Shown: piece after piece, positions 43,578 to 53,639 of the stretch | How positions within the stretch are numbered: the first letter of the stretch is position 1 | Layout: each line of letters begins with the position of its first letter | NCBI GenBank assembly: GCA_023213315.1 | Contig: JAKCPI010011609.1 | Span: 1 to 64,000, forward strand | Reading direction: 5' to 3' | Origin: Euborellia annulipes | Lineage: Eukaryota; Arthropoda; Insecta; Dermaptera; Anisolabididae | Length of the DNA: 64,000 bases | Notes under the pieces: model-generated | The model's database searches: none | Told to the model about the DNA's origin: nothing | What the model saw: only the letters and a program-made list of their open reading frames with translations | Translations under genes and position numbers: made by a program

Positions 43578-43609
43578 AATGCGGATTGCCTCGCAATCCA
43601 TCCTCAGTG
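43578..43609 (-). ncRNA. Degenerate hammerhead-like motif with 7-bp stem II
   Basis: On the minus strand: CTGAGGA, extra U, stem II GGATTGC GAG GCAATCC (7 bp, perfect), then GCATTTG where GAAAT is expected. The facing copy at 44202-44232 keeps GAAAT. Confidence 0.4.
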
Positions 43610-44228
43610 CATCAAATTATACATTTGTGGAGCGTGTTTTAAAAGATAAAATTTTAATATAAGCCATTCTACAATTACAAGATGTTTTTTTCATGTGCAA
43701 GCCACCCTGTGGGAAAAAATTATACATGTAAGTATCTGATATAGTTGGTTAAAATTCCTTTTTACAAAAAACAGTTTTTCACAGGGACCCACTTGGGGTC
43801 TCAAGTTCTAGTTCAAGTTCTAAAAGCAGTGGTCCCACGGGGGCCCCGGCCCCCAGGGGGGCGGGGGGGGGGCGGGGGGGGGGGGGGGGGAGTTTTGAAA
43901 AAAAAAAAAAATAAAAAAAAAAGGGGAAAAAAAGTTGTACAAAAAAGGCGAGAAAAGGGGGGGTCAAAGGGTGGGAAACGCTGTCTAGAGTAATAGAACT
44001 TGAGACCCCAAGTGGGTCCCTGTGAAAAACTGTTTTTTGTAAAAAGGAATTTTAACCAACTATATCAGATACTTACATGTATAATTTTTTCCCACAGGGT
44101 GGCTTGCACATGAAAAAAACGTCCTCTCTTATTGTAGATTGGCTTCTCATATTAAAATTTTATCTTTTAAAACTCGCTCCACATATGTATAATTTGATGC
44201 ACTGTGGATGGATTGCGGAGGCAAACCG
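43579..44228. mobile_element. Inverted-repeat element with degraded hammerhead-like ends and a nested MITE
   Basis: Arms 43579-43810 and 43994-44228 pair closely. For example GGGACCCACTTGGGGTCTC faces GAGACCCCAAGTGGGTCCC, and TACATGTAAGTATCTGATAT is mirrored. The spacer 43811-43993 holds a G/C-rich hAT-like MITE. Each outer end carries a CTGNGGA-type core with a strong stem II. Confidence 0.75.
43827..43983. mobile_element. hAT-like MITE inside the hairpin loop
   Basis: Starts CAGTGGTCCCACGGG and ends GGGTGGGAAACGCTG. These are diverged versions of the CAGTGGTTCCCAACC-type ends found on many hAT relatives. Flanks TCTAAAAG and TCTAGAGT share 5 of 8 bases. The interior has a long G run (about 43860-43890) and A runs. 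The plus frame 43745-43993 and minus frame 43779-43967 are homopolymer artefacts. Confidence 0.5.
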
Positions 44229-44232
44229 AAAT
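44202..44232 (+). ncRNA. Degenerate hammerhead-like motif
   Basis: CTGTGGA (CUGANGA with A6 changed to U), extra U, GGATTGC GGAG GCAAACC, GAAAT. Probably inactive because of the core change. Listed because it pairs with 43578-43609. Confidence 0.35.
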
Positions 44233-45205
44233 AAATTATTTTAATGTGGTGGTGTATTTTCTCCATAACCTTATTTAATTAATATTCAATAATAACATAG
44301 GCTTATTTGCGAAAAAATAACAGAGTAATAATTTAATGAATTTGACTCGGATATATTTGTAATTTTATCATTTATTAGAGGATAAGAAAATTACATTTAT
44401 TTAATTTTTTATCATTTCATTTTAAGTACTTTCTCCCATCAACTGTCAACGTTGTTATATTTTACGGGTGTTTTATAAAGTCTGAAAAGCAAATTTTAGT
44501 AGATGGATCTATAGCCTTGCTAAAAAAAAATAAGCTTAATAATTATTAATTATTATGATGATACTATTCCCCATTTCCGATGCTACGAGAGAGAAGTATT
44601 ATTATTATTATATCCCAGCCTTGATAAAGACTGATAACTAAAACCTGCCAGGCTATAATAATATATGCAACTTGGACAGACATTTGGACATGTTGTAACA
44701 TTTTTTTATAGCCGTAGATACGCCTGTAATGGTCTTAATAAATTCCAATATTATGAAAATGTCGGTCGACATGATGTTTTTTTAAAAAAGTTGCAAGAGT
44801 GGGAGGGGGGGGGGGGGTAATCGTAGGGTGTTAAGGGGCGTGTGGGGGAGGGCAAAGTCCTGGATTTAATGAACATTACAAACGCATTAGTTGGGGCTTA
44901 TTTTAACAGCACACCGTAAAAGCGAGAGCTAGACAGGTCATACCCCCCACCGTAGATAGACACACGACACACACACACACACGCCCTTCGCCTTTTTACT
45001 AACTTTAGCATTTCCTCCCGATTTAATATTAGAATTCAATAAGTTCAATTAAATAAAACAGTTCCATAATAATGGAATTTCATTGTAATTAAACCGTAAC
45101 AACATGATGATGATGGTAAATATTAATTAAAATGTCATCGTCCCTCTTTAGGTAGAGACATCATTAATTCGATGCGATTTTTGTAATAATTAGAATTTTA
45201 ATTAA
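44233..45205. other. Single-copy DNA with candidate regulatory island
   Basis: 44770-45180 holds G runs (44805-44817), (CA)n (about 44967-44982) and unique sequence such as CATTACAAACGCATTAG and ACACCGTAAAAGCGAGAGC. No coding frame. Possible enhancer by composition only. Confidence 0.35.
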
Positions 45206-45209
45206 TTGC

Positions 45210-45510
45210 AAAAATTAAATGATCTTATAAATGAGGGAGAGTGTCAATTAATGAACTTAATAAATAATTTTAATTAGGATCTAACGAAATAGATAGTGAC
45301 TAACTAACTAATAATGCACGGTAATATATTAAAAAAAAAAAATTGCGACATTTGTAATTATTATATAATTATCGCAACGTAAAAAAAAAAAATATAAATT
45401 ATATTCTTGGTGATAAGAAATTGGAGTCTTTGTTCGCATAAACCACTTGACATTAAAAACACTAATAATAATAAATTTAATATAAAATTTTAATTTAAAA
45501 CAAATTATAT
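45210..45510 (-). repeat. Repeat family E, copy 2 (inverted)
   Basis: Reverse strand aligns with 42190-42430: GTCAAGTGGTTTATGCG, CAAAGACTCCAATTTCTTAT, CGATAATTATATAATAATTA, CACTATCTATTTCG, TATTTATTAAGTTCATTAA. The frame 45329-45535 overlaps it and is not supported as a gene. Confidence 0.65.
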
Positions 45511-45514
45511 AAGG

Positions 45515-46525
45515 ACTTAATATAGTCAATGTCAAAGGCAGAACCTCAGGTGAGGAACTAGCATGGGGAACGTCCCCCGTTAAAGGTACAAGATTTTTTT
45601 TATGATCACGGGCCTATACAGCAGGCTTACATATAGGTTAAACCTTGCCAAGAGGGATAATTAAAAAAACATAATACAGTAGTCAATAGCAAAAAACACA
45701 TAAATTAATTCAATATACAACTTATATATTTCAAAAATATTTATTAATTATAAATTAAAATTTTCATTTATTAACATATAACCTAGTGTAACATTTGTAT
45801 ATTGCATTTTAAGTTACCTAACGTTTCAACGAGGTATCAAAAGATTAAATTTTTCTTGGATTATCAAAAGTTGAATATATTATAGTATGGATATTTTGAT
45901 GTACTTTGAGGAGAGATATTTCTCCCTCCCTTCGCTAAATATTGCCTGTAAACGACGACTAAATGGCTCCACTTGAATTTGAACAAATTAAAATTTCTTT
46001 ATGATAAAATTAAGATTAAGTAGGTCTACTTCAAAGAAGTAAAGGTCTCGTGATTAATTTTATCTGCTTCCTAAGAAGTTGAAATATCCAAAAAAAAAAA
46101 AAAAAAAAAAAATGGGTGTCATTAACAATATGAAGACCAAAATCATAAAAGTAATATAGTCCTATAGTTTTAAGTAGTTTTACAAGTTTAGGACCATAAA
46201 TTAATTTAATTCGAGAAAAATTTGTTCTATAATTTCACGACAAAAACAATAAAAATATACACAATTTGTAAATCAAAATTACAAATTATAGACCAGGTTA
46301 TATAATATGTTCCAAATTATTAATTTTTTTTTTATTGTGCCCGTTTAGCTACCCTCCATTGGGCTAAAATTGTTTACAAAATATATACTTATCAAATTAA
46401 TATAACAAAACAAAACTTTACAATATAAAGACAAAATGAATACAATATAAAAACAAGACGAAAACAAAGTCAGTAAAATATACATAATATGAAAAAAAAA
46501 AACAATTAATATAAATAACATTAGT
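45515..46525. other. A+T-rich DNA
   Basis: Contains AACCTAGTGTAACATTTGTA with CTAACGTTTCAACGAGG (45781-45835), a copy of the dispersed motif best seen at 48680-48745. An A run lies at 46090-46112. No gene. Confidence 0.45.
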
Positions 46526-46526
46526 A

Positions 46527-46690
46527 TAACAAATTATTAATTGTAAATTAAAACTTAACACTCATTTGTCAACATCAGAAGAACAACAACTTTTTGTTAA
46601 ATTACTTCTGATGATGAAACATGAGTGTGAAGTTTTAATTTATAATTAATAATTTGGTGATTTGTAATTTTGATTTACAAAATGTTTCAA
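46527..46690. repeat. Decayed relative of the 48.4-48.7 kb element
   Basis: AATTGTAAATTAAAACTTAA and AACATCAGAAG face CTTCTGATGATG and AAGTTTTAATTTATAATT. The hammerhead-like cores keep CTTCTGATGATG but have lost the stem II and GAAAU part. GTTTCAACAAGA follows, as in the 48.7 kb copy. Confidence 0.5.
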
Positions 46691-46694
46691 CAAG

Positions 46695-48415
46695 ATTTTA
46701 TGAACGAAAGTTAAAATTAATTTAATTATCAATATTATGAAAATTTGTATTTTAGATAATATTGTAGCAAAATTAAAATAGTGAAAAAGAAATAAATTTA
46801 TATTCAACAATTGACTGGTTAATCGGGCAAATCGAGAAACTCACAAAGGTACAAAACAAAATTTTTTTAATTTTAATTTATTTGAAATTTCAAACCGGAC
46901 TATGATTAGGTTAAACCAGACTATTCCATTTGGGATATTGCAGCATAAAAATTAGCAGGTTTGTCTCTTTGAACTTGTGATTTCTATTATTAATTGACAT
47001 TTTTGGAATTAGTGTATGAACTTCTAAAATTTACTTTTTGTTATAATCTAATGATTTGTGTAAATTAGATTAAAAGATCATTGAAAAAAAAATCACTTAA
47101 ATTATTAAATCCACCTTTAAATTTTCACAAATTAAAACTGAGAACTCGAAATCCAATCCCCTCTCTTTTTTATAACAGTGTGAATATGTAAAAAAAAAGG
47201 CGAAGTCTTTCTCTATAATGAGATTGGATTTAAAACGCCAAGTATTTTTTCATCCCCCAACCAAGCCAAGATAGTTGCTGAACAAACTCCTCCTCCCCAA
47301 TTCGTCTTGAAAGAAATAAAGCAAGATAAGGAAAAATAGACGGCTGAGAGACAGGAGAGGCGTTTTAAAAACGGACGAAATTAAAATAACGACTGGTTTT
47401 ATTGGACTAATTAAACCCGTGCAGAGTAGGAGAATAATCGCATTTGTTTTAAGGCCCTTTTGGATCGATTCAAGCCCTCTGCCTCCTCCTCCAAGCCCCG
47501 TCGTCGTCGTCGTCGTGGAGGGTTAATGGCTGAACGGACCCAAAACCCACCCTTCTTGTTACGCACTTGATGAAATTATGTTGCTAATACCAAAAGATGG
47601 AGTGGAATGGGCCGCCAACCGACTAAATTAAAAATACCGAAAGGTCGGCCGGTTTAATAAAAGATGGCCGCATGAATTATTACAACGAATGCATTACTTT
47701 TAATTGGCCAACGCAAAGCCTTCACCCCCCCCCCCCCCCCCACATCCCCGTCTCTGCGTTGTAATTTCAATTTAATTCTCAATCCTTGCGAGTTCCTTTA
47801 ATTTTATATATTTGGCCACCCTTTTGAGTGACGTCAGGGGAGGGAAAAAAAGGTAATTTAGATATGGAAAAAGTTTCCTATTTGTACGTTTTTTTTTTTT
47901 AATTATTATTAATACAAATTAATTAAAATTGTTTTGCGGCAACCTTATTAAATTTTTATCCAAAATGGTTTTTATATGTTTCTTTGAATTCCGCTATTGG
48001 GTTGTATGTTTGGCCTTCCTGAAAAATTGCAATTAAAATTCCCTAAAGCTTGATAGCTTTAAACAGACTCAAGAAACCTGTAGAATAAGAAATAAGTGCT
48101 TAAGTGCTGAGGATAGTCGAGAACTTCGAGATATATTGGTCTCCACGTGTTCCTGAACCTTAGAACAGAGGTAGAGATCTCGTCTTGTTCTAGGGTAGTG
48201 GGCTTCCTGTTCTTAACAATTTTTAGTATCGGTTGCCTATCTAACAGCCAAACATAATATTTTTATTCCATTAATTAGAGGAGAAAGAACAGCCGCGTCC
48301 TTTTTGTAGAGGAGATTGCCTGAGTTAAGAAATTGAGAAAAAAAATAAAATAACAAGAAATACCCGTATTAACTTTGCTTAATTGAGATCTATACCCTAT
48401 TCCATTTTCTATATT
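46695..48415. other. Single-copy DNA with the strongest candidate regulatory island
   Basis: 47220-47850 is unique and less A+T-rich, with a (CGT)n run (47500-47516) and a C run (47726-47741). It includes non-repetitive text such as AAGGCCCTTTTGGATCGATT, GGCCGCCAACCGACTAAATT and GATGGCCGCATGAATTATTA. There is no open coding frame of note, so a conserved regulatory element is the best guess. The rest is A/T-rich. Confidence 0.4.
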
Positions 48416-48488
48416 ACAAATTAAAATTAAATATACAAATTAAACACTAGGTTATTTGTTTCAAAGGTTTTATTAATTAAAAAATTAA

Positions 48489-48532
48489 CACTTGATACGT
48501 ATTTCTACAATTCCTTGTCATCATCAGAAGTG
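48489..48532 (-). ncRNA. Hammerhead-ribozyme-like motif
   Basis: Same layout as 48600-48643, on the minus strand. The one visible change is A for C at the last stem II base (TTGTA before GAAA), which weakens stem II next to the core. Confidence 0.55.
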
Positions 48533-48599
48533 ATTACATTCTAATACATGAAAGTACTGTAGATACAGCATATACAGCTTTCATGTATTAGAATGTAAT

Positions 48600-48643
48600 C
48601 ACTTCTGATGATGACAAGGAATTGTCGAAATACGTATCAAGTG
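48600..48643 (+). ncRNA. Hammerhead-ribozyme-like motif (best in window)
   Basis: CACTT (stem I), CTGATGA, extra U, stem II GACAA GGAA TTGTC (5 bp, GNRA-like loop), GAAA, stem III TACGTA-type palindrome (ATACGTAT), C at the cleavage position, AAGTG (stem I). All invariant core bases (CUGANGA, GAAA) are present. The AUC triplet satisfies the NUH rule. The only departure is the one unpaired U between GA and stem II. The self-complementary stem III would favour paired (dimeric) ribozymes. Confidence 0.65.
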
Positions 48644-48797
48644 TTAATTTATTAATTAATAAAACCTTTGAAACAGATAACCTAGTGTTTAATTTGTATA
48701 TTTAATTTTAATTTACAAAATGTTTCAACGAGAACCTACGGTCGAGAGTTTAAATCTTCGATATTACAATATATTGTCTACCAATTAATTTAGGAAA

Positions 48798-49442
48798 AAA
48801 ATCTGGTGTGGCTGGTCGCACAGCACACAACTTTCTCCTACCTTCTAATCGAAATTTGTGATCTGTGCTTGTCACACTAGATTTTTTGAGTCGAGATATA
48901 TTTAGTCCACCGAAATATTAAAATTCAAAATGTAAGATTTACAAAAGGGGGAAATATATTTTGTTACCATGGCAACCATTTCTTCTATCTTTCCTATGAA
49001 GTACAAGAGTAAAGAGTGCTTCAAACAATTTTGAAAGCAAAATGAGAATATACATTTGAAAGAGCATCTAAAAAATAATTGATTTTTGAATTTTAATCAA
49101 AATCGTTGAAGCGAATTTTGAGAAAATCGAAAAAAACTGAAAAAGTACATCAGTAAAGTATTACTACTTTTTGGCCGATTTTTTTCAAAAGCTTCGTGTC
49201 ACGTCCTAAGGGTGTACATAACTTAAATTTAAAATTTCAATCTCCTAGCTCTTTTTGTTCTTTAGATTTTGTTCATAGACACACAGACAGACCATGTCGC
49301 GAAAACCCACTTTTTTGGATTCAGGGGACCTCAAAACGTGTATATCCATCAAAATCTCGACAATCTCGGAAAATTTTTGACATGAATTCAATACTTTCTC
49401 TCTTTATATTGTATTAACACATATGGAGGTAAGAGGAAGTAA
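48798..49442 (-). repeat. Repeat family A copy (short form)
   Basis: AAAAATCTGGTGTGGCTGGTC, palindrome with a damaged centre, GTCGAGATATATTTAG, GTTACCATGGCAACC, TTTTGAAAGCAAAATGAG, AAAGTATTACTACTTTTTGG, ACAGACCATGTCGCG, GGGGACCTCAAAACGTG, ATTTTTGACATGAATTC and CTTTCTCTCTTTATATTG. Confidence 0.8.
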
Positions 49443-49444
49443 TA

Positions 49445-49845
49445 AGAAGAAAGTATGTAGAAATTCATGTTTGCAACCTGTCTTCCGAGGTATATAAATA
49501 AATCAAGCCACTTTAAGGATTAAAATTTTGCATATTGATTGACTTTATATATAAAATAAAATAATCCCTCCCATAAAATATTTTATGCCTCGAGCTGAGA
49601 AAATTTATTTTGCTAGCCAGCCTTGACATGCTTGTTCCTCTTGGTCACCCATCCAAAATAAAAGACTCTATTAAGAAAATATAATTACATACATTCACTT
49701 TCAAAGATTTTAAACTGAGAAACTTTTGAGTTTTCACTAAAATGTCTAGCTAGAGCGCTTTGTGTAAATCTAATTATTTTTTTTTAACAACAAATTTGTA
49801 TAAATTAAACACTATAAAAAAAATAAACAAATAAAATTTAATTAA
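49445..49845. other. A+T-rich DNA with an isolated 5S-like box
   Basis: At 49650-49669 the minus strand reads TATTTTGGATGGGTGACCAA, which contains the exact 5S C-box core TTGGATGGGTGACC. It is followed by AGGAACAAGCATGTCAAGGC, as in the SINEs at 27820 and 51165. This is a decayed SINE head. Confidence 0.5.
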
Positions 49846-49849
49846 AATA

Positions 49850-50290
49850 AACAGAATTATCATATATTAAAAATATATTTCTCATTGAGCGAACCTTACG
49901 TATAAATAAATAAATTCGGTTAAATGATTTGATTTACGTTTCAAGTACTGAGCGCTTTCTCCGATTCAAGCGAACTAACCTCTAAGGGACACCTATGTGA
50001 AGTTAGTAGCATTTTACATGCTGTTGTTAAAATCAAATTCAAAACCTTATTGTAATAATGTAATCACTTGTGATGGTAGTGTCTAACTTCAAGGAGATGA
50101 TTGTATATGTTGCTAGCTTCATTTGCATAAAAACGCTACTAACTTCTCGTGAGTATTCATTGGAGGTGTAGTGTAGTTCACATGAGTCAGACCAAGTACA
50201 CTGTACTTGAAAACGACTTCAAAATAAGTAGTCGAAACGTTGTGCAGTATTTTTATTTTTAATAAATAATTAATACAAAATGTTATTAAA
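49850..50290. mobile_element. Inverted-repeat element, 'ACTTGAAAACGACT' family
   Basis: Left-arm GTTTCAAGTACTGAGCGC and GATTCAAGCGAACTAACC face right-arm GTAGTTCACATGAGTCAG, GTACTTGAAAACGACTTC and GTAGTCGAAACGTTGTG. It ends in TAATAAATAATTAATACAAA. A better-preserved copy is at 53826-54075. The centre (about 49995-50140) is unique. Confidence 0.55.
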
Positions 50291-50294
50291 AACT

Positions 50295-51160
50295 TCCCCC
50301 ATATTATTAACAATCCAAACCACAAAAGCTTTAGAAAACAAATTTGTGAATTTTCTCTCTTCGTAAAATGAACTTAAAAAAATCTCGTAGCTTTTATAAA
50401 GTAAAATAAAAATTCTCTTGATATAAATTTTTTTATTTATTATTTATAATATTTTTTTTTATTATTCGTCCGGTCATTTGAATAATTCATCTATTATTTT
50501 CTTTTTTACTGTGATTCTACATTTTAGGTAATTTAAGCTAATGCATAATAAATTAGTATTATTTAATTCATTACTGTTAAAAATGAATAATTAATTGAAT
50601 TTAATATTTATGAGACATCGAAATTTATAGTGGATTTAAACAATTATGTTTTTATTAATATTTTATTACCATACTGTATATGGACTGGGGGTAAAAAATT
50701 GTGTTCAATTTAAATATCATATTTTTATATATCTGTAATTAAATTTTTTCAATTTTAATAAAATACATTTTTTTTGGGAAATTCACAAATTGAAGTTTCT
50801 TAAATCTGTTTATAAAAACCAAAAGAATTATTCATTAAAATGTAGTTTAGTCAATTTTTATAGGCTCAAGGTATGAAATTTTAATTTAATAATTCAGAAG
50901 TCCGGTTAGTAAAAATAATTTCAAAAAAAAAAAACTAGGAAAAATTTTTATGAAATGGACAGCGAAAAGAGGACTTTGTGAAAACAAATATAAAAAAAAC
51001 TCTCATTTAAAAGAATTACTAAAAAAGGTAATTCTGAGAATTGAAAAATTTTAAAATTAAAAACACTTGGTGATAAGTTTCCAATCTAGTGTTTGTAATT
51101 TTTTTAAATTTTCATGGGGTTGATAATTTAAATTGGTTGAATATTCTTTTAATGAAAATA
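50295..51160. other. A+T-rich DNA
   Basis: CACTTGGTGATAAGTTTCC near 51063 belongs to the 5780-5905 hairpin family. Nothing else recognised. Confidence 0.4.
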
Positions 51161-51164
51161 AAAT

Positions 51165-51315
51165 TCTGAAGCCATTTAGAGTCTTACTTTATATGTATAT
51201 AATTATATATTTATTTATAAAAAGCGATGGCTTTCGGGAGACTTTCCACACACTTGTTTTTAGGGGCCACCCTTCCGAAATTAAGCTGTGCTTTGGCTTT
51301 GACCAAAATATATTT
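51165..51315 (-). mobile_element. SINE with 5S-like head
   Basis: On the minus strand: CAGCTTAATTTCGGAAGGGT, GGCCCCTAAAAACAAGTGTG, TGGAAAGTCTCCCGAAAGCC, then an A/T spacer and the tail GACTCTAAATGGCTTCAG. Aligns with 14105-14300 and 27820-28045. Confidence 0.55.
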
Positions 51316-51319
51316 CCTT

Positions 51320-52060
51320 ATTTTTTAGAGATTTTCAATAAGCTTTTTTTTTTTTTTAAATAAATTTCTTTCTCTAACCAACCCATCTCCAGAACTCTCT
51401 GGTCTATATTCTCAATAGCAGGCCTATATTAACAAATTACAAAGATATATTTCTAATTAATTTTAATTCATATTTATCAAGTTGGTAATTTTATAGTAGG
51501 CAATATATACTGTATATACTTGATGCTATTTTTCTAAATTGGCATCCCTGTTTCTAATTTCCCAGTCCTGGTCTAATGGGATTTGTATCCTGATAAAAAT
51601 TTCATTTCTTCATTAGCGTTTCTCCCTCTCTTGCTCCATCCCTTCACTTTTTCTCCTCTCCCTTTAACTATACATCTTACAATCCTGAAAATAATAAAAA
51701 TTTGAAATATTCACAATTTTCCCTTTCCATTCCTGGTTGTTTTTTTTTTTTTTTTTTTTTCTTTCAACAAACCGTCTTTCTTGCTTTTTTATTTCTTTTT
51801 TTTTCATTGACCTTCTACATTTAAATTTAATTATATTTTAAGGCATATTAAGGCCGACTAATCGGTGCTCAAAACGAGTCACCCACATTGCTTGTCAAGT
51901 TTGTCCTTATTTGTAAACACATACTTATAAGCAGTCTCTGGGGTCTTAAGACAAATGAAGAGTAACCTTTAAATTTGTATCTCTAAGAAATTTTTCGATG
52001 GAGTTTTTTTTTTTAATTCATAAAAAATTTATGACTAATGAAAAAATTCAGAAAATTAAT
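51320..52060. other. A+T-rich DNA
   Basis: T runs (51741-51760) and pyrimidine tracts (51615-51665). No gene or element. Confidence 0.4.
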
Positions 52061-52224
52061 TTTGACGTGACAACGTCTTACAAATCATGTGTCTATAGTG
52101 GCATGTTAGAGGGGCTTGCACGAAAAAGTTTATTGGCTTGAATAACTCCTCTGTCTTAAGAGGTATAATTATGAGAAATATACGGTTAGAAAGAATGAGT
52201 TTTCAGCTAAAGATTGCACCATTT

Positions 52225-53455
52225 ATTTTTTTCCTATCATTTTATTTTACCGCGCTGCGGTAAATTCTAATTTGAAAGTTTAAACCCCTGTAGATTCCGA
52301 ACGACTATTCAGATCAGACCAAATGAGATGTCAATTGGTGCAGAAAGAAAACCTATAATAGAATAAATAAAAAAATCCCGAGTAATTAACTCCAAAATTG
52401 GTTTTTTTCTCGAAAAACCTCATTTTTTAGGCAAAAAAATATCGAAAAATAGCCCTACTTGTGCAACGCCTAGCTACTTGACCATAAAAGCTACATTAAA
52501 TCTAAATATAGTTTTAGAAAGAGTGGTCCAATGCCCAGAGGTTATTTTTTCATTTTTTTGATATGACGTCATTTTACCGCATGAGAGCACTCGGCGGGAT
52601 TTCGTTTTTCGAAATTTTAAACCCCTGTAGATTCCGAACGGCTAATCAGATCAGACTAAATGAGATGTCATTTGGTGCAGAAAGATAACCTCTAATAGAA
52701 TAAATAAAAAAATCCCGAGTAATTAACTCCAAAATTGGTTTTTTTCTCGAAAAACCTCATTTTTTAGGCAAAAAAATATCGAAATATAGCCCTACTTGTG
52801 CAACGCATAGCTACTTGACCATAAAAGCTACATTAAATCTAAATATAGTTTTAGAAAGAGTGGTCCAATGCCCAGAGGTTATTTTTTCATTTTTTTGATA
52901 TGACGTCATTTTACCGCATGAGAGCACTCGGCGGGATTTCGTTTTTCGAAATTTTAAACCCCTGTAGATTCCGAACGGCTAATCAGATCAGACTAAATGA
53001 GATGTCATTTGGTGCAGAAAGATAACCTCTAAGAGAATAAATAAAAAAAATCCCGAGTAATTAACTCCAAAATTGGTTTTTTTCTCGAAAAACCTCATTT
53101 TTTAGGCAAAAAAATATCGAAATATAGCCCTACTTGTGCAACGCCTAGCTACTTGACCATAAAAGCTACATTAAATCTAAATATAGTTTTAGAAAGAGTA
53201 GTTCAATACCCCCAGGGCTTTTTTTCTTTTTTTTGATATGAGGTCATTTTTCCGCATGAGAGCACTCGGCGGGATTTCGTTTTTCGAAATTTTAAACCCC
53301 CGTAGATTCCGAACGGCTAATCAGATCAGACTAAATGAGATGTCATTTAGTGCAGAAAGATAACCTCTAATAGAATAAATAAAAAAATCCAGAGTACTTA
53401 ACTCCAAAATTAATTTTTTTTTCGAAAAACCTCATTTTTTAAGCATAAGTCGCCC
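52225..53455 (+). repeat. Tandem (satellite-like) array, about 337-bp unit, 3.5 copies
   Basis: TAAACCCCTGTAGATTCCGA recurs starting at 52281, 52618, 52955 and 53293 (the last with CCCCCG), giving periods of 337, 337 and 338 bp. Each unit contains CAGATCAGACTAAATGAGA, ATCCCGAGTAATTAACTCC, TTCTCGAAAAACCTCATTTT, TGCAACGCCTAGCTACTTG and CATGAGAGCACTCGGCGGG. Units 2 and 3 are nearly identical; units 1 and 4 are the diverged edges. Confidence 0.9.
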
Positions 53456-53559
53456 TTAATGGATAAAAGTTTGGCCACACCTGTCATATATTGTTTCAAT
53501 GAAAATGTTTGAACATGTTTACTTATGAAAACAAACTACTAGTAAAAAAATATAAAAAC

Positions 53560-53600
53560 AATACTTTCTCTCTTTATATTTAAATATAGGTAAGGAAAAA
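53560..53600 (-). repeat. Repeat family A head fragment
   Basis: ACAATACTTTCTCTCTTTAT and AAATATAGGTAAGGAAA are the reversed 5' end only. Confidence 0.5.
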
Positions 53601-53639
53601 AAATTTTTTTGAAATCAAGCAAAAGACGTTGTCACGTTA

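Larger units (their letters stand above)
48421..48745. mobile_element. Inverted-repeat element with two well-formed hammerhead-like motifs
   Basis: Arms 48421-48556 and 48574-48710 are near-perfect inverted copies, from TAAACACTAGGTTATTTG at the left to GATAACCTAGTGTTTAATT at the right. The loop is about 17 bp. To the right follows AATGTTTCAACGAGAACC and TACGGTCG, a dispersed motif also at 11088, 36600 and 45828. Each arm has a hammerhead-like core with all stems. Confidence 0.8.
52064..53638. mobile_element. Element carrying a 337-bp tandem array between 15-bp inverted repeats
   Basis: ACGTGACAACGTCTT (52065-52079) is exactly inverted as AAGACGTTGTCACGT (53623-53637). Between them lies the tandem array (52225-53455). 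No coding sequence was found. Whether these short inverted repeats are true element ends is an inference. Confidence 0.4.

Noticed and set aside
43745..43993. Gly- and Lys-rich 82-codon frame
   Set aside because: It reads through a G run and A runs of the nested MITE.
52281..53450. Regular repeats that might suggest a CRISPR array
   Set aside because: The 337-bp units are joined head to tail without variable spacers; it is a tandem satellite-like array in animal DNA.
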